Shown here one piece after another: positions 54,002 to 63,266 of a stretch of 64,000 bases of DNA. Every line of letters starts with the position of its first letter. Positions within the stretch are counted from its first letter, which is position 1. The translations under genes and the position numbers were made by a program. The DNA comes from Deltaproteobacteria bacterium. GTDB lineage: Bacteria > Desulfobacterota > DSM-4660 > Desulfatiglandales > Desulfatiglandaceae. Below the pieces are notes generated by a model. That model ran no database searches. It was not told where the DNA came from and worked only from the letters and a program-made list of their open reading frames with translations. The stretch is from assembly GCA_019307815.1 (NCBI GenBank), contig JAFDIV010000021.1:1-64000 (forward strand), read 5' to 3'.

Positions 54002-54840
54002 TAAATACAACCATACTAAGCTATGTTACTTTTGTTTATTTCGCCGCCTTCCTCTTTTACCTCTGTATGATGATCATGAACAAGGAGACCTTTGGTCGGC
54101 TAGCAAGCATCATCTCCTTCTTGGGACTCTTGACCCATGCATTCGCCATTGGCCTGCGATGGTATGAATCATATGAGCTGGGAATCGGCCATGCTCCATT
54201 TTCAAATCTTTATGAGTCCCTCATATTTTTCAGCTGGACTGTTATTCTCTTGTACCTTCTTGTGGAGTGGCGCACAAAAAACAAGACTCTGGGTGTTTTT
54301 GTGACACCCTTGGCCTTCTTGGCCATGGCCTATGCCTCTTTTTCTCCATCCATTAACAGCAAGATCCAGCCTTTGATACCTGCACTCAAAAGCAACTGGC
54401 TCATTGCCCACGTTATTACATGTTTCTTTGGGTATGCCGCATTTGGTCTGTCCTTTGGATTAAGCCTCATGTATTTGATAAAACAAAGTAAAGGCGCGAA
54501 AAATTCGAATCTTTTTCTGAGGTTGATACCGAAGATAACTGTTTTGGACGAGCTCAATTACCAAGTCGTGGTGATAGGGTTTCTAATGCTAACCCTCGGG
54601 ATTATTACAGGCTCAGTCTGGGCTCACTCGGCCTGGGGAAGCTATTGGAGTTGGGACCCTAAAGAGACCTGGTCTCTTATTACCTGGTTAGTTTACGCCC
54701 TTGTATTACACTCTCGTATGGTAAGGGGATGGCGGGGCAAGCGTATAGCCTTTCTCTGTATTGTGGGATTTTCCTGCGTACTTTTTACCTATTTTGGTGT
54801 CAACTATTTGGCAGGATTACACAGCTATGCCAAATCTTAA
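53998..54840 (+). CDS. ccsA: Cytochrome c biogenesis protein CcsA/ResC
   Basis: 280 residues, about eight membrane helices. The haem-handling tryptophan-rich WWD motif is WGSYWSWDPKETWSLITWL, followed by HSRMVRGWRG. The conserved His of GIGHAPFSNLYESLIFFSW and the late YFGVNYLAGLHSYA segment supply external haem ligands. It forms the haem channel with ResB. ATG overlaps the resB stop (ATGA), so the two are translated together. Confidence 0.93.
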   Translation: MINTTILSYVTFVYFAAFLFYLCMMIMNKETFGRLASIISFLGLLTHAFAIGLRWYESYELGIGHAPFSNLYESLIFFSWTVILLYLLVEWRTKNKTLGVFVTPLAFLAMAYASFSPSINSKIQPLIPALKSNWLIAHVITCFFGYAAFGLSFGLSLMYLIKQSKGAKNSNLFLRLIPKITVLDELNYQVVVIGFLMLTLGIITGSVWAHSAWGSYWSWDPKETWSLITWLVYALVLHSRMVRGWRGKRIAFLCIVGFSCVLFTYFGVNYLAGLHSYAKS

Positions 54841-55123
54841 GCCCTAGTACCCATTTCGCAAATTAAGAATTTTCAGATAACGCATAAATAGTCAACAACT
54901 TGCCCGGCCGCTCCGCTTCTGGGTAATTCACGAAAGAGAAAGAGCCAGTTTATCATTTTGAGCCTATCTGAGCAGGTGTCGCGGCGGAGCAGGGAAATGA
55001 TACTTGCCCGCCTCAGGCGGGTTAATTTGGCATTGAAGGCAAGCTCTCTTTAGAATCTATCAGCGCCCGATCCAGGTGCTACGCTTGCAAACGCGCCCAC
55101 TCAGTACGGACGTTTTGTTATCC
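54841..55123. repeat. Intergenic region with GGTGTCG-type repeat, copy 2, and a CCCGCC hairpin
   Basis: Between ccsA and cca there is no supported gene (apart from a possible GTG start of cca at 55076). The core CAGGTGTCGCGGCGGAGCAG at about 54972-54991, then GGAAATGA, resembles the 46.3-kb copy. A perfect hairpin CCCGCC-TCA-GGCGGG lies at 55007-55021 without a T run. Confidence 0.5.
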
Positions 55124-56449
55124 ATGGCGAGAGACTTTAAAGCCATATCACTGGAAATCCCTGATTTTGTGGCATTTATTCTGAGGCGCCTTCAAAACAA
55201 GGGTCACGAGGCCTATGTGGTGGGAGGGGTGGTGCGGGATGCCCTTATTGGCCGCAGCTACGGGGATTGGGATATCACCACCAGTGCGGTTCCCTCGGAA
55301 ATCGAGGCAATCTTTGGGGATATACGCCACTATCGAATAAAACATAACACAGTCACTTTGGTACAAGGCGCCCAACAGGTGGAAGTCACCACATTCCGTG
55401 GACAGGATGCACCCAGCTTAATCCAAGATCTGCGCAGACGCGATTTTACCATTAATGCCATGGCCTACTGCCCTCGCACCCATGAACTCATTGATCCCTT
55501 TGGAGGCCGCCAAGACCTCTCCCGCAAGGCTATTCGTGCGGTCGAGGACCCAGAAGCCCGATTCCGAGAAGACCCTATTCGGCTTTTGAGGGCCGTGCGC
55601 TTGGCAACTGAATTGCACTTCCACCTAGAGCAGCAAACAATAAACGTTTTGACAAAAAGGGGCCCTGACATTCGGGGGGCTGCCCCAGAGCGTATTAGAG
55701 AGGAGCTTATGAAAATCCTCATGGCCCCTTTCCCCTCTAGGGGATTTTACCTAATGCGCCGTACAGGGCTCCTTAATTTCATCATCCCAGAGCTGCTGGA
55801 AGGTTACCTGAAAAGGCAAAGTCAACATCACCATTATACTATTTTTCGACACATCATGATCACTGTGGATACCGTCCCTCCGACAGAACTATTGCGGCTT
55901 ACTGCCCTCTTTCATGATATCGCCAAACCTAGGGTGCGTGCCAAGGACCGGGGCCAATGGCGGTTTCTAAGGCATGAACAGGAAGGTGCTCGACTTACTG
56001 AAGAAATTATGGCCCGTCTGCGTTTCAGATCGGAGCTTACCCAAAGGGTATCCCATCTCGTGAGGCATCATATGATCGGCTACAGCCCCCAATGGACTGA
56101 TTCTGCGGTAAGGCGGTTGATCCAACGTGTAGGCCCCGAAGCGATCCATGATCTGCTCCTATTCCGGAGAGCAGATCTCCTTGCCCATGGAAAAGCGGAG
56201 AAACAGGTGGAGCTCCTAGATGAGTTAAAGGGGCGTGTGGAAACAATCTTGAACCAGGGAAGGCTTGTTGCTTGTACCCGGGATCTGGCCATCAATGGCC
56301 ACACAGTAATGAGAGTGCTAAAAATTCCTCCAGGTCCTTTAGTGGGTAAGGTCCTGGATCACCTGATGCAATTGGTTACAGAGCACCCTGAGCTTAATAC
56401 ACAAGAACAGTTGGTTCAACACTTGCAGGAGATAAAGATAAAGGAATAG
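55124..56449 (+). CDS. cca: CCA-adding tRNA nucleotidyltransferase with HD domain
   Basis: 441 residues from ATG 55124; a GTG at 55076 gives 457 and cannot be excluded since neither has a good ribosome site. The class II nucleotidyltransferase head is VVGGVVRDALIGRSYGDWDITTS with the catalytic D-x-D, followed by QDLRRRDFTINAMAY and EDPIRLLRAVRLATEL. The HD domain is seen in LRLTALFHDIAKPRVRAKD and SHLVRHHMI. Poly(A) polymerase I is the related alternative. tRNA-Arg in this window lacks an encoded CCA, which requires such an enzyme; tRNA-Sec encodes it. Confidence 0.9.
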   Translation: MARDFKAISLEIPDFVAFILRRLQNKGHEAYVVGGVVRDALIGRSYGDWDITTSAVPSEIEAIFGDIRHYRIKHNTVTLVQGAQQVEVTTFRGQDAPSLIQDLRRRDFTINAMAYCPRTHELIDPFGGRQDLSRKAIRAVEDPEARFREDPIRLLRAVRLATELHFHLEQQTINVLTKRGPDIRGAAPERIREELMKILMAPFPSRGFYLMRRTGLLNFIIPELLEGYLKRQSQHHHYTIFRHIMITVDTVPPTELLRLTALFHDIAKPRVRAKDRGQWRFLRHEQEGARLTEEIMARLRFRSELTQRVSHLVRHHMIGYSPQWTDSAVRRLIQRVGPEAIHDLLLFRRADLLAHGKAEKQVELLDELKGRVETILNQGRLVACTRDLAINGHTVMRVLKIPPGPLVGKVLDHLMQLVTEHPELNTQEQLVQHLQEIKIKE

Positions 56450-56461
56450 AACCGTATTTTC

Positions 56462-56490
56462 TTGACCATTCAGAGGCTCTCCTCTATACT
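56462..56490 (+). promoter_or_regulatory. Sigma-70-type promoter of the LysM transglycosylase gene
   Basis: TTGACC (56462-56467), 17 nt of spacer and TATACT (56485-56490) lie 85 nt before the ATG at 56576. Close to consensus. Confidence 0.65.
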
Positions 56491-56575
56491 CCCGTGGCCA
56501 AATGTTCCGGCTATCGCCACGGACAGGACAGTGGTTTGAATTAATTTTCGCGTGGTTTTTGCTCTGTAGCTCAAA

Positions 56576-58513
56576 ATGAACTCAACGAACACAAGAAAGA
56601 AACCTTTATTCCTATGCACTGTTGGGAGCGTGCTTCTATTTATTATTGTATCGTGGGGATGTGCACCAACACTTGCCCCCCCTTCTTCAAGCCAAGCCCC
56701 TGTTTCAATCATCCCCAAAAAGGACAATCCCCCTCCCACAAAGTCTGTCAAGGCCGAAGTGAAGCCCGAAGTAGTGCCCCAGAAAGAACCTGTTACCGGG
56801 TTATTGCCAACGATCGAACCCGAAAGGGAACCCGAACCTTCTCCAGTCCCTTCCCAACAAAAGGCAAAGCCTCTGGCGGAGAAACCTCGACCGCCGCGAC
56901 CATCTCAACCATCTCCTTCCTTGCCTAAGAAACTGTCGGATCAAGAGCTCCTGGACTCAGCACTCGAATTTTGCCAGACCGCCTCTGACTACTGGGAGCA
57001 TGGGGATCTGGATAATGCTCTGGATGCCTTGGACCAGGCATACTCTCTTATTCTGAAGGTGGATGGTAATGGCAAACCAGAGATAGATCAGCAAAAGGAT
57101 GACCTCCGATTCACCATCTCAAAGCGCATCATTGAAGTCTACACCTCTAGGTTTACGGTGGCCAGTGGCAATGGGAAAGAGATACCCCTGGTCATGAATA
57201 AATACGTTAAGCAGGCCATACGCCTATTCCAGACAGGTGAAAGGAAGTTTTTTCTCAATGCGTACCGTCGATCCGGTAGGTACCGGCCTGCCATCGTCAA
57301 GGCACTGCGAGAAGCAGGCTTGCCAGAGGAGCTTTCATGGCTTCCCTTGATCGAAAGCGGATTCAAGATTCGGGCCCTTTCAAAAGCTAGGGCCCTTGGA
57401 TTGTGGCAATTCATTGCCTCCACTGGATATAAATATGGGCTTAAACGGGACAGGTGGATAGACGAACGGATGGATCCGGACAAATCCACAAAGGCGGCCA
57501 TTGCATACCTAAAGGAACTTCATCGGATCTTTGGCGATTGGACCACTGCCCTTGCCGCGTATAACTGTGGAGAGGGTACAGTGCTACGATGCATACGAAC
57601 CCAACATGTAAACTATATGGATAACTTTTGGGATCTGTATGAAAAGCTACCTATGGAGACGGCCTTTTACGTGCCTAAGTTTTTGGCCGTACTCCATATC
57701 CTGGCAAATCCCGAAACCTACGGCTTTGCCTTGCCAGACCCAGACACCCCTGTAGAGACAGAAACCGTAACCATAGACAAACAAGTGCATCTGAAAACCA
57801 TAGCCCGTCACCTAAACATATCCTATGAGCTCTTGCGAGAATTGAACCCCGAGCTAAGGCTCAATTCCACACCAAACAGACCGTATGCCCTGCGTATTCC
57901 CAAGGGAAAGGGTACTGTGCTCCTGGCCAAACTAAAAAATATACCGGTATGGCGACCACCTGTGCCCGCATACATCGTGCATAGGGTCCGAAGAGGAGAG
58001 ACCCTTTCTACTATTGCCAAAAGATATAGAAGCTCTGTGCGAGCGATTGTGGCCTTTAACGGACTCCGGAGTGCCAGGTTTATCAGGGCTGGGTGGAAGC
58101 TCAAGATCCCTCTCAGGGGGACTAAGGTATCTCGAAGACCTGCCCCAACACCCAAAAAGATCTCGCTAACTACGCCTAGCTCCACTGGAAGTGAGTTTGT
58201 CCAATATACTGTTCGGCGCGGTGACTCCCTTTGGAAGATAGCCAGACGTTTTGGGACTACTACCAAGGCTATCCGGAGATTTAATCAGCTTAGCAGCCCA
58301 CAGCTTCGAATCGGGCAGATTCTCTATATTCCCAAAACCGCGACTATACCTATCCCATTCAAGACAAAACCTTATAAGGTCTTGGAAGGCGACTCTCCAT
58401 TCATGATTGCTCAGAAGCACCAGATGAGCCTCTCTGAATTTCTCAAATTGAATCATCTGACACCACGGAGCACTATTTTTCCTGGACAAATCGTGCTAGT
58501 AAAGAGTGATTAA
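56576..58513 (+). CDS. Lipoprotein lytic transglycosylase with LysM repeats (MltD type)
   Basis: 645 residues. A signal peptide ends in a lipobox-like WGC (Cys29). A Pro/Lys/Glu-rich linker spans about 32-120. The SLT domain starts near 245: catalytic E260 in LSWLPLIESGFK, then ALGLWQFIASTGYKYG and ALAAYNCGEGTV. A degenerate LysM (IARHLNISYELLRELNPEL) and three clearer LysM modules follow, each starting VHRVRRGETLSTIAKRY-, YTVRRGDSLWKIARRF- or YKVLEGDSPFMIAQKH-like. It degrades peptidoglycan from the outer-membrane side. It is preceded by a good promoter. Confidence 0.92.
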   Translation: MNSTNTRKKPLFLCTVGSVLLFIIVSWGCAPTLAPPSSSQAPVSIIPKKDNPPPTKSVKAEVKPEVVPQKEPVTGLLPTIEPEREPEPSPVPSQQKAKPLAEKPRPPRPSQPSPSLPKKLSDQELLDSALEFCQTASDYWEHGDLDNALDALDQAYSLILKVDGNGKPEIDQQKDDLRFTISKRIIEVYTSRFTVASGNGKEIPLVMNKYVKQAIRLFQTGERKFFLNAYRRSGRYRPAIVKALREAGLPEELSWLPLIESGFKIRALSKARALGLWQFIASTGYKYGLKRDRWIDERMDPDKSTKAAIAYLKELHRIFGDWTTALAAYNCGEGTVLRCIRTQHVNYMDNFWDLYEKLPMETAFYVPKFLAVLHILANPETYGFALPDPDTPVETETVTIDKQVHLKTIARHLNISYELLRELNPELRLNSTPNRPYALRIPKGKGTVLLAKLKNIPVWRPPVPAYIVHRVRRGETLSTIAKRYRSSVRAIVAFNGLRSARFIRAGWKLKIPLRGTKVSRRPAPTPKKISLTTPSSTGSEFVQYTVRRGDSLWKIARRFGTTTKAIRRFNQLSSPQLRIGQILYIPKTATIPIPFKTKPYKVLEGDSPFMIAQKHQMSLSEFLKLNHLTPRSTIFPGQIVLVKSD

Positions 58514-58539
58514 TTCTATCATTCCAAATCAAAGTTTAT

Positions 58540-59046
58540 ATGATACCTGAAGAACTCTTTACAAAGGAAACCTTAAAAAAGGCGTGGTGGCTGCACGACT
58601 CCTTTTGGCATGCTGCCCTCGTGCAGCAATTTGGACACACTCTAGCCAATGAGATCAACTTACAGGTTTCGGAAAAGATCTTTCGATGGGTGACTATCAC
58701 CCTACTAAGAAAAAAGGTGATAAAACCCCCAAAAACGATCCAAGAACTCATGTATATTTTCAAGACAGTGTGGAAAAATGTCTTTTTTGATGACCTATAT
58801 ATTCATGAACCTATTGTCTATAAAGGAAACACGGCAGTATGGACAGGTTCACGTTGCCATGCCTTTGATTCCTTGAGTAGGGCAGGAATGTTAGAAGGTT
58901 ATGCATGTGGCTGCCAGGCTCTCCGCAATGGTGTGATGAAAGTCTTACGATTGAAGCCGATCCACCGAATTAAGCAGAGTCTTGTTCAAGGTGGGGACAG
59001 TTGCATCATTGAGGTAACCTTTGAACCAGCCAAAAAATCGGAATAA
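58540..59046 (+). CDS. DUF6125-like protein of unknown function
   Basis: 168 residues, soluble. The opening LKKAWWLHDSFWHAALVQQF with Trp/His-Asp and the closing GGDSCIIEVTFEP resemble the DUF6125 / V4R-like group found in anaerobes. Between them is GSRCHAFDSLSRAGMLEGYACGCQALRNG with three cysteines, possibly a metal site. No ribosome site is clear. The next gene (DedA type) starts 2 nt after its stop, so both may be one transcript with the LysM transglycosylase. The family call is from memory of motif shape and moderate in certainty. Confidence 0.6.
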   Translation: MIPEELFTKETLKKAWWLHDSFWHAALVQQFGHTLANEINLQVSEKIFRWVTITLLRKKVIKPPKTIQELMYIFKTVWKNVFFDDLYIHEPIVYKGNTAVWTGSRCHAFDSLSRAGMLEGYACGCQALRNGVMKVLRLKPIHRIKQSLVQGGDSCIIEVTFEPAKKSE

Positions 59047-59048
59047 GG

Positions 59049-59642
59049 GTGGACATAACGAGTAAATCAGTACTTTGGGGGGTGGCTCTTAGCTTGTTTC
59101 TGGGGGGATTGGGGTTCCCTATCCCGGAAAATCCCTTGCTTATGGGTGGTGGATATGCCATTTCTCAAAAATTGACTGATCCTGCTGTGGGTCTTTCCCT
59201 TTGGTATATTGCCATACTTACCGGAGACTCGATCCTCTTTTCCCTTGTACGATGGCTCTTTACCTGGCCCTTACTTAAAGGGTACCTTCTCAAAATGGTT
59301 GGCACACAGCGGTTGGATATGTATCAAAAGGCCTTTTATCACCACGGCGGGTGGACCTTGTTCTTGGCACGTTTTACTTTTGGAATCCGCTCGGCTGCCT
59401 ATGTGGCAGCCGGAGTAGCCTATTACCCGTGGCCACGTTTCTTATTGGTGGACGGCATCTCAGTGGCTATTCAGCTACTGCTCTTTGCATCAATCGGCTA
59501 CTATGCTGGAGACCGCATTAGTTGGGCAGAGGCCACAGCCCGAACCATAGCTCTCCTTCTTACAGGAGCACTTGTAGTAAGTATCGCGGCCTCATGGGCT
59601 GCAACGCGACTCATCCGTCGGTTTACCAAAAAGGTCCCATAA
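59049..59642 (+). CDS. DedA/SNARE-associated family membrane protein
   Basis: 197 residues from a GTG, five to six hydrophobic spans. DedA signatures: FGIPIPEN-like GFPIPENPLLMGGGYA, ILTGDSILFSLVRWL, and the reentrant-loop motif FLARFTFGIRSAAYVAAGVAYYPWPRFL with the conserved Arg residues. Bacterial DedA proteins recycle undecaprenyl phosphate or scramble phospholipids and help maintain the proton motive force. The N-terminus is shorter than in many family members. It is 2 nt after the DUF6125-like gene. Confidence 0.82.
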   Translation: MDITSKSVLWGVALSLFLGGLGFPIPENPLLMGGGYAISQKLTDPAVGLSLWYIAILTGDSILFSLVRWLFTWPLLKGYLLKMVGTQRLDMYQKAFYHHGGWTLFLARFTFGIRSAAYVAAGVAYYPWPRFLLVDGISVAIQLLLFASIGYYAGDRISWAEATARTIALLLTGALVVSIAASWAATRLIRRFTKKVP

Positions 59643-59657
59643 CGCTTTACTCCTGCC

Positions 59658-60302
59658 TTACCCCACATAGTTCAATAGCTCGCGCAGGTCCCCTATTTTC
59701 AGGTCAGCAACAGGTCCATTGGGGCTCTCTTCGCTTTCTTGCTCGTTAATTAGGAGTGCTGTCTTGGCCCCAGCGGCCTTCCCTGCCATAATGTCAAACC
59801 GATAGTCCCCCACCACGAGGAGTTCCTGCAGGTGGACGCCCATTTTTTCAGCAGCCATGTATACTCCTTGCGGATGGGGTTTTGGCAAGGCTGTCTCCCT
59901 TGTAATGATTGCTGAAAAATCCTCTTTACAGATCCCGTCAAATTTCCTTAGCACCTTTTCCACAGAACAAAGACTGTTCCTTGTAATGATGCCAAGGCTA
60001 ACTCCTTTGTCTCTCAAGGCCTTCAAGCAAGCCCTGGCCCCTTTGTTGGGCACTGAGTTCTCTGCCGCCTCTGTCTCGTGCCTTTCTAATACGGCAAATA
60101 GCGACGGCCTCTCCCATTCTGGACGGGATTCAATATATTCCAAAATAGGTATATCAGGTGGACATCCTATTTCTCTCTTGATAGCAGCAAAATCCAAAGC
60201 CCCTGGGACCGTGAGCGTTCCATCCATGTCAAAAAGTACGCCTCTGATCCTATTGCGAGTGTCGCTGCCCTTTTCGTGTATCTTCCTTGTTTTGTCGATC
60301 AT
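59658..60302 (-). CDS. HAD-superfamily phosphatase (Gph/PGP-like)
   Basis: 214 residues. HAD motif I is GVLFDMDGTLTVPG, motif II SLGIITRN, motif III near LPKPHPQGVYMAAEKMG, motif IV VVGDYRFDIMAGKAAGAKT. The small helical cap between about 20 and 90 marks subclass I, as in phosphoglycolate or beta-phosphoglucomutase-type enzymes. The substrate is not evident. AAAGGA lies close before the ATG. It converges on the DedA gene. Confidence 0.85.
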   Translation of the reverse strand: MIDKTRKIHEKGSDTRNRIRGVLFDMDGTLTVPGALDFAAIKREIGCPPDIPILEYIESRPEWERPSLFAVLERHETEAAENSVPNKGARACLKALRDKGVSLGIITRNSLCSVEKVLRKFDGICKEDFSAIITRETALPKPHPQGVYMAAEKMGVHLQELLVVGDYRFDIMAGKAAGAKTALLINEQESEESPNGPVADLKIGDLRELLNYVG

Positions 60303-60441
60303 CTTCCTTTGACTAAGCTACTCACAAATATTGAAGAGCTAAAGATAGAGGATGTGCTCTTGGAAGACCTGCTCTCCCTAGTGATGTATTAGGGTTACCT
60401 CTTTCTGGATTCAGCAAAGATACAGGGGGCACCGTCAATTA

Positions 60442-61230
60442 TTAGAAGGGAGAGGATTCATCCCAAACTGGCTGTCTTTTCTCAATTGAGGCTGAAAAGC
60501 CTTCTATGGCATTGTTGTTTGCCCTTGCTAGAGCCATCATATCTTTGGTGTATTGATAGGCCTGCCATTCGGTCATTTCCACTTGAGAGTAAAAGACCTG
60601 TTTAGCCATGTATATAGCATACTTACTTGCCTTGGCAATCTCTTTTGCCCACTCATAAGTCATCTCATCCAGCTTCTCGTCCGGGAACACACGATTGACC
60701 AAATGAAAGGACTCAGCCTCTCTGGCAGTATAAAGATGAGCGGTCATGAGCATTTCCATACATTTTTTTTGCGGGATTGCACGACTAACCGGTACTGTTG
60801 GGGTGGAACAATTATAGGAATACAGTAGGCCAGTCATGCCAAATCGTGCCTTTTCCTCGCCAGCGGTGATAAGGTCACAGGCTGCTGCCAACTGGCAACC
60901 CGCTGCCATGGCGATACCTTGCACTTGCGCAATAATACATTGTGGGGCTGAGCGCATGGTCATCATCATGTTAAAGGAGGTATGAAACAACCGGCGGATT
61001 TCTCCAATGGGCAGCCTTACTATTTCCTCACGATCGTGGCCTGCACAAAACACCTCGCCTGCAGCCTTGAGGATTATCACCTTTACATCACACCTGTTAC
61101 CCGCATCTTTTAGACAATTAATTATCTCGTTTTCCGTCTCAAGACTCAAAGCATTGCGCTTGTGAGGACGGTTCAGAGTAAGAATTCCTATTTCTTCCTT
61201 TTCCTCGTAGAGAATGTGTTTATACCCCAT
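60442..61230 (-). CDS. Enoyl-CoA hydratase/isomerase-fold protein, ECHDC3-like, lacking both catalytic glutamates
   Basis: 262 residues of the crotonase fold: LTLNRPHKRNALSLETENEI, the oxyanion-hole segment VFCAGHDREEI, and QGIAMAAGCQLAAACDLI. At the first catalytic Glu position there is Gln (AAGCQLA), and the second region reads GMTGLLYSYNCSTPTVPVSR instead of the PE motif, as in the ECHDC3 group. Simple hydratase activity is therefore doubtful. Its acyl-CoA substrate is unknown. GAGGAGG precedes the ATG. It is the last gene of a thioesterase, DUF362, hydrolase, ECHDC3 unit. Confidence 0.85.
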   Translation of the reverse strand: MGYKHILYEEKEEIGILTLNRPHKRNALSLETENEIINCLKDAGNRCDVKVIILKAAGEVFCAGHDREEIVRLPIGEIRRLFHTSFNMMMTMRSAPQCIIAQVQGIAMAAGCQLAAACDLITAGEEKARFGMTGLLYSYNCSTPTVPVSRAIPQKKCMEMLMTAHLYTAREAESFHLVNRVFPDEKLDEMTYEWAKEIAKASKYAIYMAKQVFYSQVEMTEWQAYQYTKDMMALARANNNAIEGFSASIEKRQPVWDESSPF

Positions 61231-61279
61231 CCAAGCCTCCTCTAATCTTATTGTTTGTTCCTTACCTTCCTCCTATTCC

Positions 61280-61897
61280 CTAATCTCTTTGTAAATATTC
61301 CTTGATCATCTTAATAATCTCTTTTTCCTTGCCCCAATAGAAATGATCTGCCCCTTCAATCACATAAAAGGCTGCTCCGGGATTCCATGTATCCTTCATT
61401 TGCTTTATTATGGAAGGAGGCGCAATATCATCCCTTTCCCCAGATATGATCAATTTTATCTTCTCACTGTACTTCAAGAAGGAAAAATCCAGAAACGCCA
61501 CTGGTGGAGATACCATAACCATAGTCGCGATATCATCGGAGAACTGATTCAGTGCGAGTGCATTGACCCATGCCCCAAATGAATATCCTCCCAAGTGCAA
61601 GTCCTGGATTCCTTTACTCTTTAAATAGGCGAGCGCGGCCTTCACGTCCTCCTGCTCTCCTCTGCCCTCATCATGTGTACCATGGCTTCCCCCTACTCCC
61701 CTGAAATTGAACCGCAGTGTAGTGTAACCCGAATCCTGGTAGGCAGTAACTATGGCAGCTACCACATTATTGTACATGTCCCCACCATAAAGAGGATGGG
61801 GATGGGTGACCACTACCCCTTTTTCGCTGTGGCCCTTTGCAAAGAGTGCTTCTAGCCTCAAATCACGAGAGTAAAAAAATATGTGTTCTTCTTGCAT
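61280..61897 (-). CDS. Alpha/beta hydrolase (dienelactone hydrolase/YghX-like short type)
   Basis: 205 residues. Oxyanion region THPHPLYGGDMYNNVV, FNFRGVGGSHGTHDEG, nucleophile Ser in LGGYSFGAWVNALAL, Asp in SGERDDIAPP and His in GADHFYWGKE make a complete catalytic triad. The family hydrolyses esters or acyl groups of unknown identity. No signal peptide, so cytoplasmic. It lies between the DUF362 and ECHDC3-like genes on one strand with short gaps, which fits a small acyl-handling unit. Confidence 0.85.
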   Translation of the reverse strand: MQEEHIFFYSRDLRLEALFAKGHSEKGVVVTHPHPLYGGDMYNNVVAAIVTAYQDSGYTTLRFNFRGVGGSHGTHDEGRGEQEDVKAALAYLKSKGIQDLHLGGYSFGAWVNALALNQFSDDIATMVMVSPPVAFLDFSFLKYSEKIKLIISGERDDIAPPSIIKQMKDTWNPGAAFYVIEGADHFYWGKEKEIIKMIKEYLQRD

Positions 61898-61920
61898 GAT
61901 GTGCTCTCTTCAGATGCGCA

Positions 61921-63246
61921 TTAGTTAATCCTAAAAAAAGATTCATCAAAGGCCTCTTTCCCTTCATAGCGCTTCATAAACAGCCCCGGCCATTTTTCCG
62001 TCTCTTCTCCCAATTTTGGGTCAATGGGGATGCCTGCCTTGTGAAAGGCCTTAATAATTCCGTCTACTGGAGGGGGACACCCCTTGACCGGAATCATCTC
62101 TTGGATCTGGGGATTGTCCTTGTTCGCCTGATAAATGCATTTGCCGATAAGTATGGTCTTTTTCTTGCCTGGTGTGGGCTTCATTATCTTTCCGGTCAGG
62201 ACCTCCACATCATCCCAAGGCTGTCCCTTCCACGCAAGTGCAATGGCCGTCAGCAGTGGGCTTGCCAATACAGAGCAATAGGTGCAAAGACTCAGATCAT
62301 ATTTCGGGTAGGAAAGGCCTTTGATACCAAGGCGTTTCATGGGAAGCGGCAGATTTCCATCCTCTGTGTAAGGAAAAGTATACTGATGTTTGGAGGCCAC
62401 CTTTTGGATTTGCTCTCCTATCACCTTAATATCAGATAGGTCCGTGGCTCTACTTACATCCTCGGCAGCGTAGGCCAAATGGGGGACTTCCATGGGATCA
62501 TACCCTAAGACCTTTGCCCCCACCATGTCTGCAGAGAGAAAATCACGGGAGGCGATCAAGAGGTTAGACCTTCTCACCTTGCCATCGAATCCCGGACCCC
62601 GTTCGGTAGTATAGATTCCATCCAACAAGGCAAGCCCTTGAGGGAGGACCCTGGGAAATCGCGAAATCATATAATTCAGATCCTTCACAGGATCTGGGCT
62701 ATGACACCTTTTCCTGGAATTCATATCTAGGGCGCCTTTCATATTCTTGATGGACAAACTCACCACCGTCTGGGCGTGGGTCTTGAGCACGGGCAGGCTG
62801 ACTAAGAAATCGCTTTCCATAAGATCTTTACTGAACTTGAGTGAAATTCCATCATCGATCTCTACTGACAGAAAGGGCCTGTCGTGTATATTGAAGCACT
62901 TGACACCGTAGCGCTTCTCAAGAGTTTTGTAACCGAGGTATTCAAATGCCGCGTCTGGTGTGGTCTTGTCTTTTGGGTTTATCAAGACCATGCCCTCCCC
63001 GATGGTGATATACGATACTCCCCAGTCCTTCAAAAGCACCACCATATCCTCCACCACGCGGGAGGTAGTGATCACTCCCCACTTGGGAAAGGGTGTGACA
63101 GTGGTCCAAAAGACCACATTAGGTTTTATGAAAACCCTGGAGTCGGATTGGAGGGCCTCAAATCCATTGCAAAGCTCTACTGCCTTTCGCACAGATTCCC
63201 CCGGTCTTTCATACCCAACAATGGACACCTGGTAGGTCTTCCCCAT
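61921..63246 (-). CDS. DUF362-domain protein
   Basis: 441 residues. DUF362 features: SRVFIKPNVVFWTTVTPF, ITIGEG, LVSLPVLKTHAQTVVSLSIKNMKGALD and VGAKVLGYDPMEVPHLAYA. Many relatives carry an added ferredoxin domain; here only a C-x-x-C (LCTYCSVLASP) is seen near residue 330, so a full cluster-binding motif is not evident. The family is common in anaerobes and has no settled function. AGAGGA lies before the ATG. It is 20 nt after the thioesterase gene. Confidence 0.85.
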   Translation of the reverse strand: MGKTYQVSIVGYERPGESVRKAVELCNGFEALQSDSRVFIKPNVVFWTTVTPFPKWGVITTSRVVEDMVVLLKDWGVSYITIGEGMVLINPKDKTTPDAAFEYLGYKTLEKRYGVKCFNIHDRPFLSVEIDDGISLKFSKDLMESDFLVSLPVLKTHAQTVVSLSIKNMKGALDMNSRKRCHSPDPVKDLNYMISRFPRVLPQGLALLDGIYTTERGPGFDGKVRRSNLLIASRDFLSADMVGAKVLGYDPMEVPHLAYAAEDVSRATDLSDIKVIGEQIQKVASKHQYTFPYTEDGNLPLPMKRLGIKGLSYPKYDLSLCTYCSVLASPLLTAIALAWKGQPWDDVEVLTGKIMKPTPGKKKTILIGKCIYQANKDNPQIQEMIPVKGCPPPVDGIIKAFHKAGIPIDPKLGEETEKWPGLFMKRYEGKEAFDESFFRIN

Positions 63247-63266
63247 AGCCTTATCCTCTTTCTTTA

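Noticed and set aside
60310..60392. Short plus-strand tract reading LLTNIEELKIEDVLLEDLLS
   Set aside because: Looks like a possible C-terminal remnant of a larger protein, but there is no start, no ribosome site and too little sequence.
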